A DNA stretch of 64,000 nt from the NCBI RefSeq assembly GCF_902498915.1, contig NZ_CABVLQ010000001.1. One strand, written 5' to 3'. Numbering within the stretch: the first letter of the stretch is position 1; each line of letters opens with the position of its first letter. Under the pieces are notes generated by a model. That model saw only the letters and a program-made list of their open reading frames with translations. It did no database searches and was not told where the DNA came from. Below, piece by piece: positions 30,023 through 39,056 of this stretch. The DNA is from Escherichia ruysiae. GTDB lineage: Bacteria > Pseudomonadota > Gammaproteobacteria > Enterobacterales > Enterobacteriaceae. The translations under genes and the position numbers were made by a program.

Positions 30023-30301
30023 ATGGAGAGTAATTTCATTGACTGGCATCCCGCTGACATCATTGCGGGTTTGCGCAAGAAGGGAACGTCAATGGCGGCG
30101 GAATCTCGCAGAAATGGTTTGAGTTCCTCGACGCTGGCAAATGCATTATCGCGTCCATGGCCAAAGGGAGAGATGATTATTGCGAAAGCCCTGGGTACTG
30201 ACCCCTGGGTTATATGGCCATCACGCTACCATGATCCGCAGACCCATGAGTTTATCGACAGAACGCAGTTAATGCGCAGCTACACTAAACCGAAAAAATG
30301 A
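30023..30301 (+). CDS. sfsB: Ner-like DNA-binding protein
   Basis: 92 residues, related to the Ner repressors of Mu-like phages. A helix-turn-helix lies at about residues 20-60 (MAAESRRNGLSSSTLANALSRPW), and the tail is basic. In K-12, SfsB (Nlp) was reported to affect maltose genes in a CRP-independent way; its true role is unclear. It stands alone between ispB and murA. AAGGAGTGAGG is a good ribosome-binding site. Confidence 0.92.
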   Translation: MESNFIDWHPADIIAGLRKKGTSMAAESRRNGLSSSTLANALSRPWPKGEMIIAKALGTDPWVIWPSRYHDPQTHEFIDRTQLMRSYTKPKK

Positions 30302-30311
30302 GTGGTCTGGC

Positions 30312-30335
30312 GGTAGCCCCGCGAACGGGGCTGCC
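30312..30335. terminator. Terminator between sfsB and murA
   Basis: GGTAGCCCCG (30312-30321) pairs with CGGGGCTGCC (30326-30335). It lies between the convergent ends of sfsB and murA and could serve both. Confidence 0.7.
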
Positions 30336-30348
30336 AGCTTTCAGACGA

Positions 30349-31608
30349 TTACTCGCCTTTCACACGCTCGATATTCGCACCTAATGCACGCAATTTGTCT
30401 TCAATGCGTTCGTAGCCGCGATCGATGTGATAAATACGATCAACAACCGTAGTCCCTTCCGCAATACAGCCAGCCAGCACCAGACTTGCTGATGCACGCA
30501 GATCGGTCGCCATGACCTGTGCGCCGGAAAGTTTTTCGACACCGTGACAAATAACGGTATTGCTTTCAATCTCGGCTTGCGCGCCCATACGGCTCAGCTC
30601 TGGCACGTGCATAAAGCGGTTCTCAAAGACCGTTTCGGTGATGAATCCGGTGCCTTCTGCCACCAGGTTCAGCAGCGTGAACTGAGCCTGCATATCGGTC
30701 GGGAACGCCGGATGCGGCGCAGTGCGGACATTAACGGCCTTCGGACGTTTGCCATGCATATCCAGGCTAATCCAGTCCTCACCTACTTCAATGTCCGCTC
30801 CTGCGTCACGCAGTTTCGCCAGCACAGCGTCAAGAGTATCTGGCTGGGCGTTACGGCAGATAATTTTGCCGCGAGAGATTGCCGCTGCCACCAGGAACGT
30901 GCCGGTTTCGATGCGATCCGGCAGCACGCGATAGACACCGCCGCCTAAACGTTCCACACCTTCGATGACGATACGATCGGTGCCCTGACCGCTAATTTTC
31001 GCGCCCAGCGTAATCAGGAAGTTCGCGGTATCGACAATTTCCGGTTCACGCGCGGCGTTTTCAATAATCGTGGTGCCTTCCGCCAGGGTTGCAGCACACA
31101 TGATGGTCACGGTTGCGCCGACGCTGACTTTATCCATCACGATATGCGCGCCTTTCAGACGCCCATCGACGGAAGCTTTTACGTAACCTTCTTCCAGTTT
31201 GATCGTCGCGCCTAATTGCTCAAGCCCGGAAATATGCAAATCAACCGGACGCGCACCAATCGTACAACCGCCTGGCAGCGAAACCTGTCCCTGACCGAAA
31301 CGTGCCACCAGCGGCCCCAGCGCCCAGATAGAGGCTCGCATGGTTTTGACTAAATCATAAGGTGCGCAGAATACATTAACGTCGCGGGCGTCAATATGCA
31401 CAGAACCATTACGTTCTACTTTCGCACCCAGCTGGCTTAGCAGCTTCATTGACGTATCAACGTCTTTCAGTTTCGGTACGTTCTGGATCTCTACCGGTTC
31501 TTCCGCCAGTAGTGCGGCAAAAAGGATAGGCAGAGCAGCATTTTTAGCGCCGGAAATTGTGACTTCGCCCTGGAGCTTCGTTGGCCCCTGAACACGAAAT
31601 TTATCCAT
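30349..31608 (-). CDS. murA: UDP-N-acetylglucosamine 1-carboxyvinyltransferase
   Basis: 419 residues. First committed step of peptidoglycan synthesis: it transfers enolpyruvate from PEP to UDP-GlcNAc. The two-domain inside-out barrel has K22-N23 (ISGAKNAA) and the active-site C115 in GGCTIGARPVD, the residue alkylated by fosfomycin, so the enzyme should be sensitive. It follows ibaG on the same strand. Confidence 0.98.
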   Translation of the reverse strand: MDKFRVQGPTKLQGEVTISGAKNAALPILFAALLAEEPVEIQNVPKLKDVDTSMKLLSQLGAKVERNGSVHIDARDVNVFCAPYDLVKTMRASIWALGPLVARFGQGQVSLPGGCTIGARPVDLHISGLEQLGATIKLEEGYVKASVDGRLKGAHIVMDKVSVGATVTIMCAATLAEGTTIIENAAREPEIVDTANFLITLGAKISGQGTDRIVIEGVERLGGGVYRVLPDRIETGTFLVAAAISRGKIICRNAQPDTLDAVLAKLRDAGADIEVGEDWISLDMHGKRPKAVNVRTAPHPAFPTDMQAQFTLLNLVAEGTGFITETVFENRFMHVPELSRMGAQAEIESNTVICHGVEKLSGAQVMATDLRASASLVLAGCIAEGTTVVDRIYHIDRGYERIEDKLRALGANIERVKGE

Positions 31609-31662
31609 TTAGTTTGTTCTCAGTTAACAATTCATATCCGCTACCGGCAAATCGCCCATAGC

Positions 31663-31917
31663 TCAAAAGCCGTTCAGTTTGCGATCTCGCGCCCACTCCG
31701 TAGGGGTATACGCTTTGATCGACACAGCATGAATGCGGTTATCCGCAATATATTCCATCAGCGGACCATAAACCGTCTGCTGTTTTTTAACCCGGCTCAT
31801 GCCATCAAACATCTCACCCACGGCAATAACCTGAAAGTGGCTGCCATCGCCGGAAACGTGGACTTCCTGGAGGGAGAGAGCGTTCATCAGCACGCTCTGA
31901 ATTTCATTATTTTCCAT
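31663..31917 (-). CDS. ibaG: BolA-like acid-stress protein
   Basis: 84 residues from MENNEIQSVL; an alternative ATG gives 89. A single BolA-type domain with the conserved segment DGSHFQVIAVGEMF and the C-terminal HAVSIKAYTPTEW. BolA proteins pair with monothiol glutaredoxins around a Fe-S cluster. It is upstream of murA and separated from the mla operon by a terminator and a REP. Confidence 0.93.
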   Translation of the reverse strand: MENNEIQSVLMNALSLQEVHVSGDGSHFQVIAVGEMFDGMSRVKKQQTVYGPLMEYIADNRIHAVSIKAYTPTEWARDRKLNGF

Positions 31918-31987
31918 GGGATCTTCATTCATCAGTTAATAAACCAGCAAAACATCTTAGAGCAAAGTTGCGCTGGCATAAATAAGC

Positions 31988-32019
31988 AAAAAGCCTTGCT
32001 GATAAATCAAACAAGGCTC
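31988..32019 (-). terminator. Terminator after the mla operon
   Basis: AGCCTTG (31992-31998) pairs with CAAGGCT (32012-32018). On the minus strand it is followed by TTTTTGC. It lies between mlaB and ibaG, so ibaG-murA need their own promoter. Confidence 0.75.
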
Positions 32020-32029
32020 GACTTGCAGG

Positions 32030-32070
32030 CGGATTTGCCGGACAGGCGGTTAACGCCTTATCCAGCCTGA
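32030..32070. repeat. REP element between ibaG and mlaB
   Basis: GCGGATTTGCCGGACAGGCG, then TTAACGCCTTATCCAGCC, matches the REP consensus with a central mismatch. It may protect the 3' end of the mla mRNA. Confidence 0.65.
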
Positions 32071-32076
32071 AAAAAT

Positions 32077-32370
32077 TTAACGAGGCAGGACATCAGACGG
32101 CAAATTATACAACTTTGCCAGGGTATACACCTTATCGTTTACCCCCTGAAGCGTCACGCTGTTGCCCTGCTTTTTCGCCAGATCGATAAGGTGGAGCAGC
32201 AGCGCCAGTCCACCAGTATCGACGCGGGACACGCGGCTAAGATCGATGCAGGTAATTCCCTTCACCGCTTCTTCACGCACTTCCCAAAGCGGTAGCAGTA
32301 CGTCTTGATCCAACTCTCCGGTTAATACCAGAGTGTTGCCCGTCTGCACCCAGCTCAGTGACTCGCTCAT
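32077..32370 (-). CDS. mlaB: STAS-domain subunit of the MlaFEDB lipid transporter
   Basis: 97 residues. A single STAS domain with T52 in RVDTGGLALL, the position important for activity. It is the cytoplasmic partner of the ATPase MlaF in the ABC complex that moves phospholipids between inner and outer membrane. The start overlaps the mlaC stop by one base. Last gene of mlaFEDCB. Confidence 0.96.
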   Translation of the reverse strand: MSESLSWVQTGNTLVLTGELDQDVLLPLWEVREEAVKGITCIDLSRVSRVDTGGLALLLHLIDLAKKQGNSVTLQGVNDKVYTLAKLYNLPSDVLPR

Positions 32371-33005
32371 TATTTTTTCTCTTCCAGAGTGATTTTCTGT
32401 TGAGAAATTGATTTCAGTTGCGCGGTCAGGCCGTCAATACCTTTGGTACGCAGCAGCGTTCCCCACTCGTTTTGTTTAGTGGTGATCATGCTGACGCCTT
32501 CGGCAATCATGTCGTAAGCCTGCCAGTTGCCAGTCTGGGAGTTTTTACGCCACTGGAAGTCCAGACGCACCGGCGGGCGACCATTCGGATCAATAATAGT
32601 AACGCGAATAGGCACAATGGTTTTATCACCCAGCGGCTGTTCTGGCGCAATCTGGTAAGTCTGCCCGTGATACATCGCCAGCGCCTGACCATAAGCCTGC
32701 TTCAGGTACTCACGGAAAGCGGCAAAGTATGCATCACGTTGGGCTGGGGTCGCGCCCTTGTAATACTGACCCAGTACCAGTGCACCAGCGTATTTCACCT
32801 GCACATACGGCAGCAGTTCCTGATCGACGATAGTACGCAGGTAATCCGGGTTGGCCCGGATTTGCGGTTGCTCATTCTTCAGGCGATCGAACGTTTTCTG
32901 CGCCGCCTCGTCCATCAGCTTATACGGATTGGTTTGGTCTGCCGCAGTTGCCGCACTCAGCGGTGCAATCACCAGCAAAGCGACCATCATTAAACGTTTA
33001 AACAT
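32370..33005 (-). CDS. mlaC: Periplasmic phospholipid-binding protein MlaC
   Basis: 211 residues with a signal peptide of about 21 residues ending AATA. The mature NTF2-like fold (Tol_Tol_Ttg2 family) has a deep lipid pocket. It ferries phospholipid between MlaA-porin at the outer membrane and MlaFEDB at the inner membrane. It follows mlaD after 18 bp. Confidence 0.96.
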   Translation of the reverse strand: MFKRLMMVALLVIAPLSAATAADQTNPYKLMDEAAQKTFDRLKNEQPQIRANPDYLRTIVDQELLPYVQVKYAGALVLGQYYKGATPAQRDAYFAAFREYLKQAYGQALAMYHGQTYQIAPEQPLGDKTIVPIRVTIIDPNGRPPVRLDFQWRKNSQTGNWQAYDMIAEGVSMITTKQNEWGTLLRTKGIDGLTAQLKSISQQKITLEEKK

Positions 33006-33023
33006 GCGTCGGTTCTCCTGAAA

Positions 33024-33575
33024 TTATTTCGTTGTACCCACAGGTTCAGTGGTTTCATTATTACCTGGCGCAGCAGCTGGCGCATCGCCACTATTCTTAT
33101 TGTCATCGCCTTTACTGCCGTAAAGGAACTGACCAATGAGATCTTCCAGCACCATCGCAGACTTGGTGTCCTGAATCGAATCGCCATCCTTCAGGATAGC
33201 AGTACCCAGTTCGGGGTCTTCAAAACCGACGTTTAACGCCAGATATTGCTCTCCAAGCAGGCCGGAAGTACGAATGCTCAGCGAACTGGTGTCAGGAATG
33301 TGGTTATAACGTTGTTCAATTTCCAGCGTCACGCGCGGCAAATAGGTTTTCGGATCCAGCGTAATATCTGCCACCCGACCGACGACAACGCCGCCAATGC
33401 TGACCGGAGAGCGCGCTTTCAGGCCGCCAATGTTATCGAACGTCGCATAAAGCGTGTAGGTCGGTTCAGTACGTATGGACGTCACGTTTGCCGCCTTCAG
33501 GCAGACAAACAGCGCCGCCAGCAGTGCTGCTAATAAAAAGATACCCACCCAAATTTCATTTTTTTTCGTTTGCAT
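33024..33575 (-). CDS. mlaD: MCE-domain subunit MlaD
   Basis: 183 residues from MQTKKNEIW; an upstream ATG adds five. One N-terminal transmembrane helix (about 8-26) and a periplasmic MCE domain (about 39-116, YATFDNIGGLKARSPVSIGG). Then comes a hydrophobic helix with AMVLEDLIGQFLY that lines the hexameric pore, and a disordered tail rich in N, A and T. Confidence 0.96.
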   Translation of the reverse strand: MQTKKNEIWVGIFLLAALLAALFVCLKAANVTSIRTEPTYTLYATFDNIGGLKARSPVSIGGVVVGRVADITLDPKTYLPRVTLEIEQRYNHIPDTSSLSIRTSGLLGEQYLALNVGFEDPELGTAILKDGDSIQDTKSAMVLEDLIGQFLYGSKGDDNKNSGDAPAAAPGNNETTEPVGTTK

Positions 33576-33579
33576 GAAC

Positions 33580-34362
33580 TCAATTCCCAAACATCAATGC
33601 GGTCAGCACAAAATCCAGCCCCAGAACAGCCAGAGACGAGTGGACAACGGTGCGAGTGGTTGCCCGGCTAATCCCGGCAGAAGTCGGGATGGCGTCGTAG
33701 CCGTTAAACAACGAAATCCACGTCACCGTAATAGCGAACACCACGCTCTTAATCAGACAGTTGACCAGATCCATACGCCAGTCGACGGCATTTTGCATTG
33801 CCGACCAGAAGAATCCGCTATCAATACCTTTCCAGCTCACGCCGACCAGCGATCCGCCCCAGATCCCCACGGCGACGAAAATAATCGTCAGCAACGGCAA
33901 TGAAATAACCCCAGCCCAGAAACGCGGAGAAATAACCCGACGCAGCGGATCGACCGCCATCATCTCCATGCTGGAGAGCTGCTCTGTGGCGCGCATCAAG
34001 CCGATTTCTGCGGTTAACGCCGAGCCGGCTCGACCGGCAAACAGCAACGCAGCAACCACCGGTCCCAGTTCACGCAGTAGCGATAACGCCACCAGCATAC
34101 CCAGACTGGTTTCCGCACTATAAGTGGTCAGAACCAGATAACCTTGCAGACCCAGCACCATTCCGATGAATACGCCAGAAACCACAATAATCAGCATTGA
34201 CAGGACGCCGACATTATAGAGCTGACGCACCAGCAGCGGCGCATGTTTACGAAATTCCGGTTTGCCGACCAGCGCATTGAATAACATTAACCCGGCCCGT
34301 CCGAACGTTCTCAGGGTTTTAATCCCTTTATGTCCAAGCGAGGCCAGCGCATTTAACAGCAT
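33580..34362 (-). CDS. mlaE: Permease subunit MlaE
   Basis: 260 residues with about five transmembrane helices. The MlaE/YrbE permease region includes the coupling segment GSALTAEIGLMRATEQLSSMEMM, which contacts MlaF. It forms the membrane core of the phospholipid ABC transporter. It sits 7 bp after mlaF and 4 bp before the mlaD start, so expression is tightly coupled. Confidence 0.96.
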   Translation of the reverse strand: MLLNALASLGHKGIKTLRTFGRAGLMLFNALVGKPEFRKHAPLLVRQLYNVGVLSMLIIVVSGVFIGMVLGLQGYLVLTTYSAETSLGMLVALSLLRELGPVVAALLFAGRAGSALTAEIGLMRATEQLSSMEMMAVDPLRRVISPRFWAGVISLPLLTIIFVAVGIWGGSLVGVSWKGIDSGFFWSAMQNAVDWRMDLVNCLIKSVVFAITVTWISLFNGYDAIPTSAGISRATTRTVVHSSLAVLGLDFVLTALMFGN

Positions 34363-34369
34363 GAGTGGC

Positions 34370-35179
34370 TTAACTCCCTGGTAAAAGATCAGCGTGATAA
34401 TCGCCGGCAGGATAGCGGAACGGAACAGGTCCGTCAGCTATCCCGTCCAGAAACTGACGTACGCGCGGATCAGGATTCGCCTGCAACGCCTGGGCGCTAC
34501 CGTGAGCGACAATTTTTTTATCCGCCAGAATCCAGGCGTGATCCGCAATACTTAAGACTTCCGGCACATCATGAGAAACTACCACGCAGGTCACGCCCAA
34601 CGCGCTGTTCAGCTCAGAAATCAGCTTCACCAGTACGCCCATAGTGATCGGATCCTGCCCAACAAACGGTTCATCAAACATGATGAGATCCGGCTCCAGG
34701 GCAATCGCACGCGCCAGTGCAGCGCGACGAGCCATCCCGCCGGAAAGCTCAGAAGGCATCAGTTTAGCCGCTCCACGCAGCCCCACGGCTTCCAGCTTCA
34801 TCATCACCGTGCTATGCAACAATGGCGCGGGGAGCTGGGTATGTTCGCGCAGTGGATAGGCAACGTTGTCAAATACGTTCATATCTGTGAACAACGCCCC
34901 GGACTGAAACAACATGCTCATCCGTTTGCGCACAGTGTACAGGCGCGAACGAGACATCGCCGGAATATTCTCGCCATCAAAAAGGATCTCACCGTGATCT
35001 GGTGCGATTTGCCCGCCAATCAGACGGAGTAGCGTCGTTTTACCGATGCCCGATGGCCCCATGATTGCCGTGATCTTCCCTCGCGGCACGGTCAGGGAAA
35101 TATTATCGAAGATGCAGCGATTGCCACGCGTAAAACTGACATCGCGCATATCGACTAAATTCGCCACAGACTGCTCCAT
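34370..35179 (-). CDS. mlaF: ATPase subunit MlaF
   Basis: 269 residues. ABC ATPase with Walker A GPSGIGKTT near 41-49, signature LSGGMARRAALARA near 145, Walker B LIMFDEPFVGQD, and switch histidine in VVVSHD. The C-terminal extension after about 240 is known to stabilise the complex through MlaB. First gene of mlaFEDCB; it diverges from yrbG. Confidence 0.97.
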   Translation of the reverse strand: MEQSVANLVDMRDVSFTRGNRCIFDNISLTVPRGKITAIMGPSGIGKTTLLRLIGGQIAPDHGEILFDGENIPAMSRSRLYTVRKRMSMLFQSGALFTDMNVFDNVAYPLREHTQLPAPLLHSTVMMKLEAVGLRGAAKLMPSELSGGMARRAALARAIALEPDLIMFDEPFVGQDPITMGVLVKLISELNSALGVTCVVVSHDVPEVLSIADHAWILADKKIVAHGSAQALQANPDPRVRQFLDGIADGPVPFRYPAGDYHADLLPGS

Positions 35180-35387
35180 AATTCACCCTTCGTCTTGCGT
35201 TGATTTTCTAAGCATGGTGCTCAATTTAACCTTGAACCCAACATATTTACAGAATATTACCCGCCGTGGTTAGCTAAAGCTGGCATTTGTTTTACTTTTT
35301 AGCCGCATAAAGTCAAAATTAAGAATCCGTTACGGCTTTCTGAGAATCTTCAGCGACCGGCGAGTATACCTGAAGAAAGGACGTTAG

Positions 35388-36365
35388 ATGCTTTTAGCTA
35401 CGGCACTGTTAATTGTTGGTTTACTTTTGGTCGTATACAGTGCCGATCGTCTGGTATTTGCCGCTTCCATTCTTTGCCGCACTTTTGGCATCCCACCGCT
35501 GATCATTGGCATGACTGTGGTCAGTATTGGCACGTCGCTTCCTGAGATTATTGTTTCGCTTGCCGCGTCACTGCACGAACAACGCGATTTAGCCGTCGGT
35601 ACGGCGCTTGGCTCAAACATTATCAATATCTTGCTGATCCTCGGTCTGACCGCACTGGTGCGCCCTTTTACCGTCCATTCCGATGTTCTGCGCCGCGAGT
35701 TACCATTAATGTTATTCGTCAGCGTGGTGGCCGGTTCCGTACTCTATGACGGACAACTTAGCCGCAGCGATGGTATCTTTCTCCTTTTTCTGGCTGTGCT
35801 ATGGCTGCTGTTCATTGTTAAACTTGCACATCAGGCCGAACGTCAGGGAACCGATAGCCTGACCAGAGAGCAGCTTGCAGAGCTACCGCGTGAAGGCGGT
35901 TTACCCGTCGCATTTTTATGGCTTGGCATTGCGCTGATCATCATGCCAGTGGCAACGCGGATGGTGATTGATAACGCCACCGTTCTGGCGAATTACTTTG
36001 CCATCAGCGAATTGACTATTGGTCTGACGGCAATCGCTATCGGCACGAGTCTGCCGGAACTGGCAACCGCGATAGCCGGTGTTCGCAAAGGTGAAAACGA
36101 CATCGCCGTCGGTAATATCATTGGCGCGAATATTTTTAATATCGTCATCGTGCTGGGTCTGCCGGCGCTGATTACGCCAGGGGAGATTAACCCACTGGCG
36201 TACAGCCGTGACTACAGCGTGATGTTGTTGGTAAGCATTATTTTTGCGTTGCTGTGCTGGCGACGCTCCCCGCAACCGGGCCGTGGCGTAGGGGTATTAT
36301 TAACAGGCGGATTTATCGTATGGCTGGCGATGTTGTACTGGTTATCGCCAATACTCGTTGAATAA
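35388..36365 (+). CDS. yrbG: Putative calcium/sodium antiporter
   Basis: 325 residues of the CaCA superfamily. Two inverted alpha repeats are visible: SIGTSLPEIIVSL near 44-56 and AIGTSLPELATAI near 221-233, each with the ion-binding glutamate. About ten transmembrane helices. Inner membrane; the physiological ion is not established for E. coli. It begins the long plus-strand run and ends in a frame that overlaps the region just before kdsD (gap 13 bp). Confidence 0.92.
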   Translation: MLLATALLIVGLLLVVYSADRLVFAASILCRTFGIPPLIIGMTVVSIGTSLPEIIVSLAASLHEQRDLAVGTALGSNIINILLILGLTALVRPFTVHSDVLRRELPLMLFVSVVAGSVLYDGQLSRSDGIFLLFLAVLWLLFIVKLAHQAERQGTDSLTREQLAELPREGGLPVAFLWLGIALIIMPVATRMVIDNATVLANYFAISELTIGLTAIAIGTSLPELATAIAGVRKGENDIAVGNIIGANIFNIVIVLGLPALITPGEINPLAYSRDYSVMLLVSIIFALLCWRRSPQPGRGVGVLLTGGFIVWLAMLYWLSPILVE

Positions 36366-36378
36366 CTGGAAACGCATT

Positions 36379-37365
36379 ATGTCGCACGTAGAGTTGCAAC
36401 CGGGTTTTGACTTTCAGCAAGCAGGTAAAGAAGTCCTGGCGATTGAACGTGAATGCCTGGCGGAGCTTGATCAATACATCAATCAGAATTTCGCGCTCGC
36501 TTGCGAAAAGATGTTTTGGTGTAAAGGTAAAGTCGTGGTTATGGGGATGGGCAAATCGGGACACATTGGACGCAAAATGGCCGCGACCTTTGCCAGCACC
36601 GGTACTCCGTCATTTTTCGTCCATCCTGGCGAAGCCGCGCATGGCGATTTAGGCATGGTCACCCCGCAGGATGTGGTAATAGCTATCTCTAACTCTGGTG
36701 AATCCAGCGAAATCAATGCCTTGATTCCGGTGCTTAAGCGTCTTCACGTGCCGTTAATCTGCATTACCGGTCGCCCGGAGAGCAGCATGGCTCGTGCCGC
36801 AGATGTGCATCTGTGTGTTAAAGTAGCAAAAGAAGCCTGCCCGTTGGGGCTGGCCCCGACCAGCAGCACCACCGCCACGCTGGTTATGGGCGATGCGCTC
36901 GCCGTCGCTCTGTTAAAAGCGCGCGGCTTTACCGCCGAAGATTTTGCGCTCTCACATCCCGGCGGCGCACTGGGTCGTAAACTTCTGCTGCGCGTAAACG
37001 ATATTATGCATACGGGTGATGAAATCCCGCATGTCAAAAAAACCGCCAGCCTGCGCGATGCATTACTGGAAGTTACCCGCAAAAATCTTGGTATGACCGT
37101 CATTTGCGATGACAATATGATGATTGAAGGCATCTTTACCGACGGTGATTTACGCCGTGTCTTCGATATGGGCGTGGATGTCCGTCAATTAAGTATTGCC
37201 GATGTGATGACGCCGGGGGGAATTCGCGTACGCCCTGGCATTCTGGCCGTTGAGGCACTGAACTTAATGCAGTCCCGCCATATCACCTCCGTAATGGTTG
37301 CCGATGGCGACCATTTACTCGGTGTGTTACATATGCATGATTTACTGCGTGCTGGCGTAGTGTAA
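36379..37365 (+). CDS. kdsD: D-arabinose 5-phosphate isomerase
   Basis: 328 residues from MSHVELQPG. A SIS sugar-isomerase domain (about 40-180, with MGMGKSGHIGRK and SNSGESSE) and two CBS domains (about 205-325). It makes arabinose-5-P, the first step to KDO for LPS. It precedes kdsC, the phosphatase acting two steps later, so KDO and LPS-export genes form one operon. Confidence 0.97.
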   Translation: MSHVELQPGFDFQQAGKEVLAIERECLAELDQYINQNFALACEKMFWCKGKVVVMGMGKSGHIGRKMAATFASTGTPSFFVHPGEAAHGDLGMVTPQDVVIAISNSGESSEINALIPVLKRLHVPLICITGRPESSMARAADVHLCVKVAKEACPLGLAPTSSTTATLVMGDALAVALLKARGFTAEDFALSHPGGALGRKLLLRVNDIMHTGDEIPHVKKTASLRDALLEVTRKNLGMTVICDDNMMIEGIFTDGDLRRVFDMGVDVRQLSIADVMTPGGIRVRPGILAVEALNLMQSRHITSVMVADGDHLLGVLHMHDLLRAGVV

Positions 37366-37385
37366 AGATTCAAGGATAAACAACA

Positions 37386-37952
37386 ATGAATAAAGCAGGT
37401 GCGTCACTTGAGACCTGTTACGGCCCTGTCAGTGCCGACGTTATGGCAAAAGCAGAAAATATTCGTCTGCTGATCCTTGACGTCGATGGCGTGCTGTCAG
37501 ATGGCCTGATTTATATGGGCAACAACGGCGAAGAACTTAAAGCGTTCAATGTTCGTGATGGTTATGGCATTCGTTGTGCGCTCACCTCTGATATTGAAGT
37601 CGCCATCATTACCGGGCGAAAGGCTAAACTGGTAGAAGATCGCTGTGCCACATTGGGGATTACTCACTTGTATCAGGGGCAGTCGAATAAACTTATCGCC
37701 TTTAGCGATCTGCTGGAAAAACTGGCGATCGCCCCGGAAAACGTGGCTTACGTTGGGGATGATCTCATCGACTGGCCGGTAATGGAAAAAGTGGGCCTAA
37801 GCGTAGCCGTGGCCGATGCGCATCCGCTGTTGCTCCCGCGCGCCGATTACGTGACTCGCATTGCTGGCGGTCGCGGCGCAGTGCGTGAAGTTTGCGACTT
37901 ATTACTCCTGGCGCAGGGCAAACTGGATGAAGCCAAAGGGCAATCGATATGA
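37386..37952 (+). CDS. kdsC: KDO-8-phosphate phosphatase
   Basis: 188 residues. HAD-superfamily phosphatase of the capless tetrameric type, with the nucleophile motif DVDGVLSDG near 32-40, the threonine/serine segment ITGRKA, and the metal aspartates in YVGDDLIDWPVM. It releases phosphate from KDO-8-P. It overlaps lptC by 4 bp. Confidence 0.97.
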   Translation: MNKAGASLETCYGPVSADVMAKAENIRLLILDVDGVLSDGLIYMGNNGEELKAFNVRDGYGIRCALTSDIEVAIITGRKAKLVEDRCATLGITHLYQGQSNKLIAFSDLLEKLAIAPENVAYVGDDLIDWPVMEKVGLSVAVADAHPLLLPRADYVTRIAGGRGAVREVCDLLLLAQGKLDEAKGQSI

Positions 37953-38524
37953 GTAAAGCCAGACGTTGGGTTATCATTGTGCTATCACTGGCGGTTCTGG
38001 TGATGATCGGCATTAACATGACCGAGAAAGACGATACCGCCCAGGTGGTCGTCAACAACAATGATCCCACCTATAAAAGCGAGCATACGGACACGCTCGT
38101 CTATAACCCAGAAGGGGCGCTAAGCTATCGATTGATTGCTCAACACGTTGAATATTATTCCGATCAGGCCGTTTCGTGGTTTACGCAACCGGTACTTACT
38201 ACGTTTGATAAGGATAAAATCCCGACATGGTCCGTAAAAGCGGATAAAGCCAAGCTGACTAATGATCGGATGCTCTATTTATATGGACACGTTGAAGTCA
38301 ACGCACTCGTGCCGGACTCTCAACTTCGCAGAATCACGACGGATAACGCGCAGATCAATCTGGTGACGCAGGATGTTACCTCTGAAGACCTCGTCACGTT
38401 ATACGGAACAACATTTAACTCCAGCGGTCTGAAAATGCGCGGCAACTTACGCAGCAAGAACGCCGAGCTGATTGAAAAGGTTAGAACATCCTATGAAATT
38501 CAAAACAAACAAACTCAGCCTTAA
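37949..38524 (+). CDS. lptC: LPS export protein LptC
   Basis: 191 residues: one N-terminal transmembrane helix (about 7-25) and a periplasmic beta-jellyroll. It takes LPS from the LptBFG transporter and passes it to LptA. The start overlaps the kdsC end. A sigma-E-type promoter for lptA lies inside its 3' part. Confidence 0.96.
   Translation: MSKARRWVIIVLSLAVLVMIGINMTEKDDTAQVVVNNNDPTYKSEHTDTLVYNPEGALSYRLIAQHVEYYSDQAVSWFTQPVLTTFDKDKIPTWSVKADKAKLTNDRMLYLYGHVEVNALVPDSQLRRITTDNAQINLVTQDVTSEDLVTLYGTTFNSSGLKMRGNLRSKNAELIEKVRTSYEIQNKQTQP
38405..38432 (+). promoter_or_regulatory. Sigma-E-type promoter within lptC for lptAB
   Basis: GGAACAA (38405-38411), 16 bp, then TCTGA (38428-38432) matches the sigma-E consensus. 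It is about 60 bp before the lptA start. A sigma-E promoter upstream of lptA has been reported in K-12. Confidence 0.7.
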
Positions 38525-39050
38525 TCTTGTGCTTGCCAGCTCTCTTCTGGCCGCCAGTATTCCGGCATTTGCCGTTACCGGAGACACTGACCAGCCGATT
38601 CACATTGAGTCGGATCAGCAATCTCTTGATATGCAAGGCAACGTAGTCACCTTCACGGGTAACGTCATCGTTACCCAGGGCACCATCAAAATTAATGCCG
38701 ATAAAGTGGTCGTTACCCGCCCGGGCGGCGAGCAGGGCAAAGAAGTGATCGATGGCTACGGTAAGCCAGCGACGTTCTATCAAATGCAGGACAACGGTAA
38801 ACCTGTCGAAGGTCACGCTTCCCAGATGCATTACGAACTGGCGAAAGATTTTGTCGTTCTGACCGGTAATGCTTATCTGCAGCAGGTCGATAGCAATATA
38901 AAGGGCGATAAGATCACATACCTGGTGAAAGAGCAGAAAATGCAGGCCTTCAGCGATAAAGGTAAGCGCGTAACCACCGTTCTGGTGCCGTCGCAGTTGC
39001 AGGATAAAAACAACAAAGGCCAGACCCCGGCGCAGAAGAAAGGTAATTAA
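38493..39050 (+). CDS. lptA: Periplasmic LPS bridge protein LptA
   Basis: 185 residues with a signal peptide of about 27 residues (ending AFA). An OstA-type beta-jellyroll (VTGDTDQPIHIESDQQSLDMQG onward) forms head-to-tail filaments across the periplasm carrying LPS to LptD. The start lies inside the end of lptC (32-bp overlap), and the tail is basic and disordered. Confidence 0.97.
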   Translation: MKFKTNKLSLNLVLASSLLAASIPAFAVTGDTDQPIHIESDQQSLDMQGNVVTFTGNVIVTQGTIKINADKVVVTRPGGEQGKEVIDGYGKPATFYQMQDNGKPVEGHASQMHYELAKDFVVLTGNAYLQQVDSNIKGDKITYLVKEQKMQAFSDKGKRVTTVLVPSQLQDKNNKGQTPAQKKGN

Positions 39051-39056
39051 TTCGTT

